From Omphiscola glabra (lineage: Eukaryota > Mollusca > Gastropoda > Lymnaeidae): 64,000 bases of DNA. Below are positions 12,257 to 22,689 of this stretch, piece after piece. Made by a program: the position numbers and the translations under genes. Under the pieces are notes generated by a model, which had not been told where the DNA came from, ran no database searches, and worked only from the letters and a program-made list of their open reading frames with translations. The first letter of the stretch is position 1. Each line of letters starts with the position of its first letter. The stretch is taken from NCBI GenBank assembly GCA_964017045.1, contig OZ024804.1, positions 20,074,537-20,138,536 on the forward strand, given 5' to 3'.

Positions 12257-12296
12257 GACAACATTAAACAAATAGATGTTGACATATTTACAAGTG
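12257..12296 (+). repeat. 40-bp direct repeat, copy 2 (partner 10577-10616)
   Basis: One mismatch to the first copy. It is flanked on the left by a single decayed 32-bp-minisatellite unit (ATAAGAGCGCCAGCA). This may be the ancestral, unexpanded context of that minisatellite. Confidence 0.8.
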
Positions 12297-12588
12297 CATG
12301 GGCTGACGGTCAATAAAGTTATTCGGTGAAAGTTAAGAGAGAAACATATTTCATTTCTTAAATGTAAGGTTATGAAGGGAGCTCTTGTCAGGAGAAATGA
12401 TAACGCTATAAACTATAACTTTTTTAACACAAAAAAAATGTTGGTTTGCGCAGCGTCCTTACAAAATGAAAGTTGCTTTGAGATGTGGCGTAGTTAGGCT
12501 AGTGATAACAGGGGCAAGTCAAGTTTTTTGCGAAAAGTGCCACCCTTTCATTTAAAGAATGGGAAAAAAAGGGCCGTCTTGGTCTTAC

Positions 12589-12646
12589 CACCTCTTCATC
12601 TTCCCTGCTCCCAAGCCGCTGGTCTTGGGATAAGCTACTGATGGTG
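12589..12646 (-). other. Candidate small exon
   Basis: A 58-nt segment bounded by an acceptor (ATATTTTTAG) and a strong donor (GAGGTG|GTAAGA) on the minus strand, reading TISSLSQDQRLGSREDEEV in one frame. It could belong to the possible repeat-stalk gene at 10852-11376. Only splice-site quality supports it. Confidence 0.25.
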
Positions 12647-12785
12647 CTAAAAATATTATCGTATTCCTTCAGCTTATTTACAATGTGTACGCGCAACTTA
12701 TAAGTGATGTAAATCAAACATATTAATACTTTTAAGTCATAAATCAAAAATATATAGATTTGGAATTTTAGATTTCGCTAGATGG

Positions 12786-13476
12786 CAATTGCAAAGAGTT
12801 TAACATAGCTAGGTGAAAGAGGCAATGAGTTTAAAGTAGCAAGGTGAAAGAGGCAATGAGTTTAACATAGCTAGTTGAAAGAGGCAATGAGTTTAACGTG
12901 GCTAGGTGAAATAGACAATGAGTTTAACGTAGCTAGGTGAAAGAGACAATGAGTTTAAAGTAGCTAGGTGAAAGAGACAATGAGTTTAATGTAGCTAGGT
13001 GAAAGAGACAATGAGTTTAAAGTAGCTTGGTGAGAGAGGCAATGAGTTTAACGTAGCTAAGTGAAAGAGACAATGAGTTTAACGTAGCTAGGTGAAAGAG
13101 ACAATGAGTTTAACATAGCTAGGTGAAAGAGACAATGAGTTTAATGTAGCTAGGTGAAAGAGACAATGAGTTTAAAGTAGCTAGGTGAGAGAGGCAATGA
13201 GTTTAACGTAGCTAGGTGAGAGAGGCAATGAGTTTAACGTAGCTAGGTGTGAGGGGCAATGCGTTCAACGTAGCTAGGCGAGAGAGACAATGCGTTCAAC
13301 ATAGCTAGGTGAGAGAGACAATCCGCTAAACGTAGCTAGGTGAGAGAGGCAATGAGTTTAACGTAACTTAGTGAAAGATGCAATGAGCTTAATGTAGCGG
13401 GGTGAAATAGGCAATGCGTTCAACGTAGATATGTGAGAGAGGCAATGATTTTAACTTAGCTAATTGAGAGAGGCAA
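12786..13476. repeat. 31-bp minisatellite array (about 22 copies)
   Basis: Degenerate tandem units of the form TAGCTAGGTGAAAGAGACAA then TGAGTTTAACG. The middle copies are most alike and the right-hand copies (after about 13250) are most divergent, a typical array-edge decay pattern. Confidence 0.95.
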
Positions 13477-13623
13477 TTCGCATAGTTACGTATGCACTAA
13501 TTTTTACGAATAAATGAAGTTAAAATTTGACACCTTTTATAATAATTTTTTATTAAGATTCCAGTTACGTTTATGTTTTTTTTTATTTCTTGATGTTAAA
13601 TATTTAATACATATAATGTACAC

Positions 13624-13942
13624 AGCTGGCCAGATCTGAAAAGAAGCCACATTGGCTTTCAGGAAGTTGTTTTTGCTCAAGGTCACTGCGGGCGAAAATG
13701 TAGCGCACTGATCAAGATAGTCTCAGCATTGGGCAAGAGGAAAATATCTCAATAGTTGTCACAGGTTTGAAGATCGGTATGATTTCAAAGTGTTCCGTCA
13801 GTCCATTCATTGTCATCAGTGGGCCTCCTGCTTTGTAGACCTTGGCGTGGATTGCATCTTGTCCTGGGGATTTATTGAGGAAGGCAGCTGTATGACCTTT
13901 CTGACTTCATCTTTATCGGAACCGTTGTCAGAGATTGGTTTG
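13624..13942 (-). pseudogene. LINE (non-LTR) reverse transcriptase fragment
   Basis: Minus-strand translation contains KAAFLNKSPGQDAIHAKVYK followed by AGGPLMT and, after a frame change and stop codon, LEQKQLPESQCGFFSD. These match the conserved fingers region (GKAPGxDxIxxEVYKAGG) and the LPESQCGFR region of non-LTR reverse transcriptases. The segment between them is shortened. The fragment lacks the catalytic YADD-containing part and is disrupted, so it is a dead remnant. Confidence 0.75.
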
Positions 13943-14170
13943 TTTCACCCTGTTTTAAGTTAGCAATAGTTTATCTTAAATACATTCTAATTTGAGCGTA
14001 TATTACTTGAATAGTTTACAAGAAAAATAAATAAATACAACATGCATAATTCAATACAGATCTAAATTTACGGAAATGTATTGTTAGTCGCAGACAGTTC
14101 GTTAACTCTTTCGCTGTGGAATATTTGTATCGAAAAAAAATCTACATTTTTTACGAAGACCATGAAAGTT

Positions 14171-14575
14171 GCTGGGTGGCCGAGTGGTCTAAGCTGAGCA
14201 AATCTCAAGTTGATGGTCTGGAGTTCAATCCCCGTCAAAGCCAAGTGAAGCAAACGCACCACCAGCAGCCCGGGTGGATGGGACTCGTTACACCACCAGC
14301 ACCCCGGGTGGATGGGACTCGTTACACCACCAGCAGCCCGGGTGGATGGGACCTTGGACGGCAACTCATCTAAGAGAAGGAAACTCTGAATTCAAACCCG
14401 GAGATGGAGTCCCGATAGGCGGATAACATTGATACAATGAAACATTCCGGCAACTCCGGGTGAATGGGACTCGTTAGCCTTGGACTCATCTAAGAGAAGG
14501 CAAACTTTGAATTGAAACCAGGAGCCAGAATGATCAATAAATTGATCGTGGGCCCTCAAACATAAGAAGAAGAAA
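14171..14575 (+). mobile_element. tRNA-derived SINE
   Basis: The head GCTGGGTGGCCGAGTGGTCT AAGC contains a pol III A box, and GGTCTGGAGTTCAATCCCC further on is a B box, so the head derives from a tRNA of the Leu/Ser-like class. The body carries GGGTGGATGGGACTCGTTA and GGCAACTCATCTAAGAGAAGG phrases. The 3' end is an AAGAAGAAG simple tail. Related body sequence is found on the minus strand near 44985-45060 and 63330-63400. A 34-bp segment of the body is present in three tandem copies. Confidence 0.75.
14258..14352 (+). repeat. 34-bp triplication inside the SINE
   Basis: Three copies of a unit containing CACCACCAGCAGCCCGGGTG GATGGGACTCGTTA, with one AGC/ACC difference. Short internal expansion of the SINE body. 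Confidence 0.9.
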
Positions 14576-14769
14576 GAGTGAGAGGTAAATGTTTCTTCGC
14601 CTTTCTAAAAATCTGTGTCCTCACTGTTAGTCGGTTGTTTCATCTTTATTAATAACTGGCTTGCTGCCTGGTGACGGTTGTGTCACAATTGATATGATGC
14701 TCGCTAACTCAATGGAAATTGAAAAACGGAAAAGGAAACTCTCTTTGCCCAAGACTTTTAAGTATGCCT

Positions 14770-14905
14770 TTATGAGCCATTCTGAAAAACGTGTGAGAAA
14801 TGCTGAATAACGAATGAGCCATGCTCAATGACGAATGAGGCTTGATGAAAAAAGTATGAGCCATGCTGGATGACGTATAAGCCATGCTGAAATACGTATT
14901 GTAAC
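14770..14905. repeat. About 24-bp degenerate tandem repeat
   Basis: Five to six units related to ATGAGCCATGCTGAATAACG. One and a half further units lie at 15396-15440. Confidence 0.75.
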
Positions 14906-15444
14906 ACACTAAATTAACCATGATCTGTCAGATGACAATATTTTGTATTCTTACTGCACAATGGCGTAGGGATTCGACAATTATATCACGAGAAAATGCA
15001 AGGACTTGTTTTTCATAGCGGAGGGAGAACTCATGACTTTCTGAGTAGAGAGTGTACAAAATAATCTGAGCAGAGGGTAAACATGTTGGATGTTCCTATT
15101 GTTTTAATTTAGGATGGAATAGCATTATATTCTTTATATCTAACTATGTATGTTACAATGATGCACCAATGACACGTATTTATGTGTGGATTATTTATCA
15201 TGTAATAAAGTGCTGTGTAATTTATACAAATGAAGTATTTTCATTCATGAGAGAAAGAGAGGCAGTGATACTACAGTGATAGCTGCTTGTCATCCATCAT
15301 ATCACATAATTAGTTATCATTGTGGAATTGTAATAATTAATCCCAATTAATATCAGAAGTGTTACGTTTGGTACATACACATATTGTTACTCTTATGAGA
15401 TATGCTAAATTACGTATGAGCCATGCTGAATAACGCTACTATTG

Positions 15445-15895
15445 ACACTAATGAAGACATTTCTATAAGACACTTGACAGATGAAGGGTCTTTATGTCAT
15501 GAGATTCAAGGCTACGATAAATGTTGACAAAAAAATGCCCTACAATAGAAACATAATATAAGCTGATGAAAAGCTATGCTAAAAGCTAACTTGTCACCGA
15601 AGATGAACCTAAATCTAAATCACGATTCTGAGGCCAGTGACCTACATTCCTTCAGACATCTGCACGTTTTTTGGATTCAAAATTTATGGGGGGGGGGGTC
15701 TAATGCGCACAAAGTAGTGATTTTATTATAACTTTTTTTTACAGCACACAAAGATAAGAGTTTTCATGTTTACAAGGTGTCAAATGTAAAGCCGTATATA
15801 ATCTAGTGGGAGATGGTTGGGGTTAAAAGAAAGACTGAGACATCAGATTGTTTTAACTAAAACCTTAACAATTTGAATTGAATAGGGGTTTTGGG
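15445..15895. other. Intergenic, no gene recognised
   Basis: Only a nine-G run near 15691 and T runs are notable. Confidence 0.4.
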
Positions 15896-15924
15896 GATTT
15901 TTTTTTGAAGGAAGATAAGGGTAG

Positions 15925-16375
15925 TGGCAAGGGTTTGGCCTAGTAACAAGCTTGGGTCTTGTCGCAAAGGTTAGGCCTAGTGACAGGCTTAGGGCTTGTG
16001 GCAAGTGTTAGGCCCAGTGACAAGCCTGGGTCTTGTCGCAAAGGTTAGGCCTAGTGACAGGCTTAGGGCTTGTGGCAAGGGTTAGGCCTAGTGACAAGCT
16101 TGGGTCTTGTCGCAAAGGTTAGGCCTAGTGACAGGCTTAGGGCTTGTGGCAAGTGTTAGGCCCAGTGACAAGCCTGGATCTTGTCGAAAAGGTTAGGCCT
16201 AGTGACAAGGGTTAGGTCTAGTGACAAGCTTAGGGCTTGTGGCAAGGGTTATGGCGAGTGAGAAGGGTTAGGATAAGGATTATTAACAAGGATTTGAGTT
16301 AGGATTAGTGACATGGCTTAGGTTTAATGACAATGGTTAGGTTAAGTGCCAAGGGTTAGAGTTAGTGACAAGAGT
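15925..16375. repeat. 37-bp minisatellite with 74-bp higher-order unit
   Basis: Units contain GTTAGGCCTAGTGACAAGCT TGGGTCTTGTCGCAAAG alternating with a GACAGGCTTAGGGCTTGTGG-type unit, so the dominant period is 74 bp. Units become degenerate after about 16230. Confidence 0.9.
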
Positions 16376-16565
16376 TTTGGTTATGTTTGATGACCAGAGG
16401 TGCATGGATACGGGGGGAATCTGGGTGGGGAACGGGCTGGTAGAGTTTGAAAAAATCACAATGTGCACTACAACCCCTGCAAGTCGCAAAAGGCCTCTGA
16501 TATTTAAAGGTTCCAAAGTTGTGACGGGGAAAAGGTAACGATTTTGAAAATACATTTTATATATG

Positions 16566-16791
16566 CAGGGTGTCTCAAAAAAAAAAAAAAAAAAGGAAAT
16601 ACACCTCCTATCGAAGGGGTATTTAATATTATTGAATTGATTTACATTTTTGTCATTTACAGTTTTATATTAAGTATTACGCTATCCGAAAATATTTTGA
16701 ATATGCCCCCCAACCCACATTTTATTAGTGTCAAACAAGTCGTTTATGCTGTTGTCAATAAAGTGCTGTTGTCACTTTTAGGACCACCCTG
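16566..16791. mobile_element. Mariner-like MITE
   Basis: A 226-bp element with terminal inverted repeats CAGGGTGTCTCAAAA (left) and CAGGGTGGTCCTAAAA (right end read on the minus strand). Both sides are TA-rich, compatible with TA target sites. The short length and absence of a transposase frame make it non-autonomous. Assignment to Tc1/mariner rests on the CAGGGTG..CC..AAAA terminus and TA flanks. Confidence 0.6.
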
Positions 16792-16799
16792 TATATACA

Positions 16800-18299
16800 T
16801 TTATTTATTTATATAAATATAAAAACTATATTTTCAAATATAGTTTTAAAATAATTTTTTTAACCATCGAGTCTATTACAAAAGACCTATACTTTTAAAC
16901 CAGTTGTCAACATTTTAGTTCACTGAACGGAAAAAACCCACCTTACTAATGTTTTTTCCAAGTATTTACAACCGTAGTTATGGCATCGAAGCTATCCTGA
17001 AATTTTAATTATTTTGAGTGTATATCATTTCAAAGTTAAAGTGTGCCTATTTAATGTTCCTTTTATTTCAAGTCTAGTATCTTACATCATTATGAAAGAT
17101 AACCTGTTTAGTTTTTTTTTTTTATAACTGGGCAGTTCCTCTTTGTACTCTCCTCTGCTTTCCTCTTAATCTGTGCTAGATATTTTTGGTCGGGATCTGA
17201 GATGAACGATCATCTATGTAGTATCTATGTATATACGTTTACTTGTATAACATTATTGGGCTTTTATAAATGTTTATATTCTCCTGTATTTAGTCTTACT
17301 CAAAACTTTTTCACCTCCATGGACTATAGGAAAACTGTTTCTAAAAGTGTTATAGACATGCCCTAATATTTAATACAAAAAGAAAAAAAAATAATAATGT
17401 ACTATTTTGAATATGTGTAAGATGAACCGATTTTGATATATTGGTATCACCATTAAAATTTAACCAAGACCTTGACACGCTCCTAGAATATATACATTCG
17501 GAAAAATCGTTGGGGATAACACAGTGATATTATTATATCTAAAGTAGAATTTATTAACAACATTTCATGTCTCTGGTAGGCTTGCTTTATTAGAAAGAAA
17601 TATGTATGCAGCTCATAAAATTGTACTTGCACTTTTCCATGAAATGTATTTTGCGACAATTGGAAAGACGATTATGTTTTCTTGTGTATAAAGAACATCT
17701 TAACCGATCGTTGTTTCCGCCCCCCAAATGTTTTTTAAATACACATTTTAGATTTGTATATTAAACTTTTAATAAGTTTTAATAATTTTTTATTTGGGAA
17801 ATATACTTTAAAAAAAAAAATAATGTAATACACACTTAACGTTTTAGAATACTTTTGATAAGTTAATTATCCCAGTGAACATTCAGAGCCAAAAAGCACC
17901 CACTAATTAACTGATCATTTATCCAAATAAGAACAAAGTATATAAAGGTCCAATTGGCTCAATTTAATATCAATATCTCAAACTTTAGTTGTGCTACATA
18001 TTGTGACATTGTTATAGTTTTAATTGATAAAATAAAAAGCCATAATATTTCAATGTACGAAAATATGCGTAGAATTTGTTAGAAGAGATCTGAGACTATT
18101 TAGCAGATGTCGTTAATTAAAAAAGTACTTGCCGCGTTCATACGAGAGTAATCTCAGACCCTCATTAGAATATGTGCGTTAGTTAGGAGTAAATACTTAG
18201 GCGTTATTTTATTGATAATATAAAGAAAATCTTGACTTATAAAAGGAAACAAATGTGGAAGTATTATTTTAATTGTTATTTTAAAGTTATTTACAATGT
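16800..18299. other. Intergenic, no gene recognised
   Basis: AT-rich, with no domain-bearing frame and no repeat terminus recognised. Confidence 0.45.
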
Positions 18300-19580
18300 T
18301 CTCTCTTTATATCTATAAATGAATGTTTGTATGTATGTATATCCCGTATGCACTCCTACACCATTCATGCCATAGCGATAAAGCCTTAGTGAGTTGTCTA
18401 CCAGCCCGCGCATTTTTCTGAGTCATTACAACTCCTTTAAATTATTCCGTTTTCGGCCCTCTGCCTTAAATTCTTTTTTTTTTTTCCTTTTTATGAGAAA
18501 TGTAAAAAATTGTTCCGTATGCGCCCCTTATTAATAACATCTAAGCGATGGCGATATAACGTTGTTGAATAACTTTTCGCACGCCCGCAAAGATTTCTGA
18601 ATTATTACAACCATTTTAAAATATTCCATTTTGAGCCAGGGGCCCTAATTTCCTTTCTTCTAATATGCGCTACAAAAATTTAATTTAAAAAAGAGCTAAT
18701 GAGTGGATATAATTTTAATCAAATACAAATAGCAACATTTAATTTTGTTTGTGACATATTAAGTAAGTTTCTGAAGTAATACAACCATTCTACAATATTC
18801 CGTTGTGGGAGGGGGCCCTACATTTTTTTTTTTTTATAATATGAGCAATAAAACTATAAATTTGAACAGAGCTAATGAATGAGTTGATGAAATTTAATCA
18901 AATAGAAACAGCGATATTTCCATTTGTGACATAATTTTGTAGGTTTCTGAATTTGTACAACCATTTTTTCAGCAAATCAGTTTTGGATCGGAGGCCCTAA
19001 CTTAGTTTTTTTTCCCTTATATGAGCTTTTTAAATATAATTTCCGTATGCATTCCTATACCATTCATCTGATTGCGATAAAACTTTGGTGAGTTGTTGTG
19101 TGCACGCCCGCAAAAGTTTTCTGAATAAGTGCAGTTTTGGGGCTATATAAATATAACTTCAAACAGCTATTGCATGGGTGGATGGCATTGAATCAAATAC
19201 AAACTGCGACATTTCAGTTTGTATGTGACATAAAAAGTACGTTTCTGAATACGTATATCCATATTATAATTATCCGTTTGGGGCATGGGGCCCTAAGTTT
19301 GTTATATGTACTAAATTAGCTATATGAATATCAATTCAAACATAGCTATTGCATAGGTGGATCAATCGCTACAAATGTGTGGACTAAATTTTGAAAATCC
19401 ATGCTTCTCACATGAATAACTGTGTTAGGATTTAGGATTGCTCACGCTTCGAAAACTTAATTCACCAGACGACAAAAACAAAACAAAAATGTTATGTAAA
19501 TAAAATGTATTTCAAAAAAACATAATTAAAACACTTTATTTCTTTGAGTGGCATTGCAACGCATGCCGGGTACTCCCTAG
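18300..19580 (+). mobile_element. Non-autonomous Helitron-like element
   Basis: The left end is TC-rich (TCTCTCTTTATATCTATAAA) followed by GAATGTTTGTATGTATGTAT. The interior consists of about four to five degenerate units built on CCGTATGCACTCCTAYACCATTCAT, GCGATAAAACTTTGGTGAGTTG, GCACGCCCGCAAAG and CAACCATTTTAAAATATTCC. The right end GGCATTGCAACGCATGCCGG GTACTCCCTAG|T has a stem-loop (GGCAT/ATGCC) nine bases before CTAG followed by T, the hallmark 3' end of Helitrons (CTRR, insertion before T). No Rep/helicase frame is present. Confidence 0.65.
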
Positions 19581-19838
19581 TTAACAATAATACTATTTAA
19601 GCAAACACTTTAAAATATCAGCAGAAATATTATCATCTTTAACATATTTAAATTCTTTCGATTTTGATAAAATAAAATATAATTGCCTTCATTTTTTTTT
19701 TAAGAATCCAAACTATTTAAATTGATTTAGCTCTTTAAGCGTTTTATTTCTAGCCTAGCTCATTCGCATATAAATTACGCAAAGTCTTTGCTGTGTCGTA
19801 ATTTTTTGTTGTTGTTTTTTTTGATTAATGAGTATTAC
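19581..19838. other. 3' flank of gene B
   Basis: AT-rich spacer between the Helitron-like end and the gene B stop codon. Nothing else recognised. Confidence 0.4.
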
Positions 19839-22296
19839 TTATATTGTATTCTCTGGTCCACTTAAAGTATCGTTAGCATGCAGATCAGTATATTCGTTTG
19901 AGTACGTAACTTCGTCTGTGTTTCTCCGGTTGACTTTACTTTGTGAAAATGTCCGGGGCCCAGTATATTTGCGCTGTTTGAAAATCAAACAACACGTCAG
20001 TACTGACAAGACAACGGTGGAGGTCGAAAGTATCCCTATCACAGCCAGTACGTAGACAGGAACGCCTGGTTGACCTTGGCCTCTGTCGGTACCAGCTACT
20101 TCTATCGCGGGATTTTGACTTGTTGCTGCACCAACGGAAAGTAACGGCGTCATGATAGGAATAGGACTAGATTCCCGCGAAGTCGAATCTGATTTAAACA
20201 TGAACTGTGACCCGGAAGCTGTTCTGGTTGGGATTTCTAACAAGGAACTCGTATGTGATCCTGAAACTGGTGTCAAAAGCGGATTTTCTGATATTTTTGA
20301 AGAATATATTCTTGCAGATATCGTGCGGAACACTGAGTTGGAAACAAATTCTGGTATCGAGGACATCATTGGTTGAGACGAAGATGTAACAGAATGAGCC
20401 AACACTAATGAGTGACGGGAATGGGAATCTTTCGTTGTCTTCGATCCACTCGCTTGTCTCTCGCACTCTATAACTGAATCCAGCGTAATGTCTGTGAAGT
20501 GTTTGTTTTTGAGAACCTGGTCGACGCCGGACAGTATCTTGATGCCATCCCCGTGACACGACGTGTTGTCCAAACGCAGCATGTACCAGCGTTGCGCCTT
20601 CTCTGGAATGTACGTCTTCAGCATACGCTGACATATAAAATAATGAACGGCATTTCTTTCGCATTGGTATGATGTCAGGTAAAGGTCAGGGTCGTAGTCT
20701 GGTGGGAAGGTGCCGACTGATATATCAAGTTTGTTGAAATTAACCAAGGTGAAGGTGTACGTTAGTGTGGATTCGTTGCACAGGCTCAAGTAAAAACTGT
20801 TTAAAAAGAAGTAAAGGTTTTAGGAAATAAAAATCTCGTCAGATAAAAATGAAAAAGATGGGCTAAAAAATAAACTATTATGGAATATTGTATATTTTTG
20901 TGGGTTTTTTAATATTGACATTTAAATGTGTTTCCATAGTTAAAATTTAAGAACTTTTTTTTTCCACACGAAAGAGCGTATTTTAAAAAATAAAATTGTG
21001 TTTACCTCATACTGCAATGATTTCAGCGTCTATCAAACATGTGTCTTTAAGTCCTACTTTCTTTTATATATTTAGTGAATCGGTTTTATCCCAAGCTTTA
21101 GTCTATTGACTATAGGTTTAAAACGATACTTAACGATTGACAATGATTTATAAAATGCAGTATCATCTACATTGACTGTGTGGCTAGCCATTGATCCAAA
21201 AAACTAGAATTGTATCAGCTTAAACAACCTGATTGTTTTTCTAATAAGTATATTATTTTGTTTTCGACATAAATAAAGATGAATCCGGAATATTTAGACA
21301 TTCAATGTTGTAAAGAATGGAATGGTTTTAGTACACATTTTAAAATATGTATTTTACAAATATTTTCAGATGTAGGTCTACTCCCATCTTACTACTGCCA
21401 CCCTACTAATCCCATCGTACTCCTCCCATCGTACTACTCCCATCCTACTACTCTCATCCTACTAATCCCATCGTACTCCTCCCATCGTACTACTCTCATC
21501 CTACTACTCTCATCATACTACTCCCATCGTACTACTCCCATCGTACTACTCCCATCCTACTACTCTCATCCTACTACTCCCATCCTACTACTCCCATCCT
21601 ACTACTCCCATCCTACTACTCCCATCGTACTACTCCCACCATTTACTCCCATCCTACCACTCCCATCCTACTACTCACATCCTACTACTCCCACCCCACT
21701 ACTCCCATCCTACTACTCCCATCCTACTACTCCCATCCTACCACTCACATCCTACTAATCCCATCCTACAATTCCAATTTTCCTAAGTCATCTCTCAGTC
21801 ATGGTGCACGTACTAATAGAATGAAGATTAAGCTATTGTGGTAACGCCCATTGATACCGTGCAGCGTGGTGTGCCAAGCCCTAGGCTGGGGTACCACGCT
21901 TTGGAAAACTACCAATTATAATAATACAAATAACTTTGAGCTAAGTGAAATGAATCTACCGTTGCTTCTAAATCATGCTAAATTGTAAACGTAAACCTAT
22001 ATATGAATGGATGTATTGTAATGTATGGCAATAGTTTATAAAAAAAATAATATATTAATTGTACATGCAGAGTTAAATAAAAACATTTAAATTCGGTGCT
22101 AATGAATTTTCTTTTAAAACTTAAAACAAAATAAAAAACAATCTTACTTTTGTATGTCGTTAAAATTGACACCACCATAACTGGTTCTTGAATATGAAAT
22201 CTTATGAAAGTGTAACGTATTGTCGACGTCGTCCTGTCCTCGTGTCGGCTGCGAACAGAAACACACAAGTAGCCCCAACGTTAGAGACAGCGACAT
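19839..22296 (-). CDS. Gene B: cluster member, type I membrane protein with YTDL tail
   Basis: Exon 1 22148-22296 (149 nt) and exon 2 19839-20796; 368 residues. Exon 1 begins MSLSLTLGLLVCFCSQPTRG, a signal peptide, and ends with the family phrase YGGVNFND; donor GTAAGA, acceptor AAACAG, phase 2. Mature ectodomain Cys are at about 56, 95, 105, 130 and 161, within FYLSLCNEST, DPDLYLTSYQCERN, YFICQRMLKTY, LDNTSC and VIECE. Two sequons (CNES, NTS) are shared with paralogues. Residues about 163-294 are a Ser/Thr-rich stalk. The transmembrane segment is about 295-322 (VPVYVLAVIGILSTSTVVLS...). The 46-residue tail carries SNEYTDL, a YxxL-type motif. The 1.35-kb intron holds a 14-bp minisatellite. 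The domain family is not recognised; surface receptor is the likeliest role by layout. Confidence 0.88.
21379..21778. repeat. 14-bp minisatellite in the gene B intron
   Basis: About 28 tandem copies of CTACTACTCCCATC with CCTAC/CGTAC variation. The plus-strand open frame (Ser-Tyr-Tyr-Ser-His-Pro repeats) is a by-product of the unit and lies antisense within the intron of gene B. Confidence 0.95.
21845..21925 (+). repeat. Interspersed repeat fragment (partner 30460-30530)
   Basis: The phrase CCTAGGCTGGGGTACC(A/G)CGCT followed by an AATAATA-rich tail occurs here and at 30460-30530 in the same orientation. This is likely the 3' end of a dispersed SINE or LINE family; no complete copy is in the window. 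Confidence 0.6.
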
Positions 22297-22328
22297 TTCC
22301 CTTCTTCTTTTCTTCCTAATAGCGAAAC
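22297..22328 (-). promoter_or_regulatory. Gene B 5' UTR with conserved upstream splice acceptor
   Basis: TTATTTTAAG|GT lies 32 nt before the ATG. The same TT(T/A)AAG|GT acceptor occurs 22, 31 and 32 nt before the ATG of genes C, E and G. This suggests a non-coding first exon further upstream in the family. Confidence 0.5.
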
Positions 22329-22498
22329 CTTAAAATAAAATTTAAAAAAAAAAATGATAACTAGTTTTAAAGCTTCATATACGCATTATTACTTTATTAT
22401 ATATAACAATTATCTGCTTTATATACAAAAATGATATAACAACATAATAAAGACAAATTAAGAGAGGGGAAAAAATAAAGACTTAGGGTTGGAATTAA

Positions 22499-22675
22499 AC
22501 AGAGTGAGAGAAAGAGAGAGATAGAAAAAGAGAAAGAGTTATAAGGAGCGAGAGTGAAAGAGAGAGATAACGAATGTGTGTATGAGAGAGAGAAAGGGAG
22601 AGAGAGAAAGAGAGAGAGAAAGAGGGGTGAGGATAGAGAAAGACGGACAGCGAGAGACAGAGAGAGAAAAGAAAC
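22499..22675. repeat. GA-rich low-complexity tract upstream of gene B
   Basis: A run of GAGAGAAAGAGAGAGA type sequence about 200-380 bp upstream of the gene B start. It reads as a CT-rich polypyrimidine tract in the gene's orientation. Confidence 0.85.
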
Positions 22676-22689
22676 GGATCCTTTTTTCC

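Noticed and set aside
14171..14245. Possible tRNA-Leu gene
   Set aside because: Only the A and B boxes are tRNA-like; the acceptor stem does not close and the sequence continues into a SINE body.
21279..21758. Plus-strand frame with Ser-His-Pro-Thr repeats
   Set aside because: Caused by the 14-bp repeat and lies antisense in the gene B intron.
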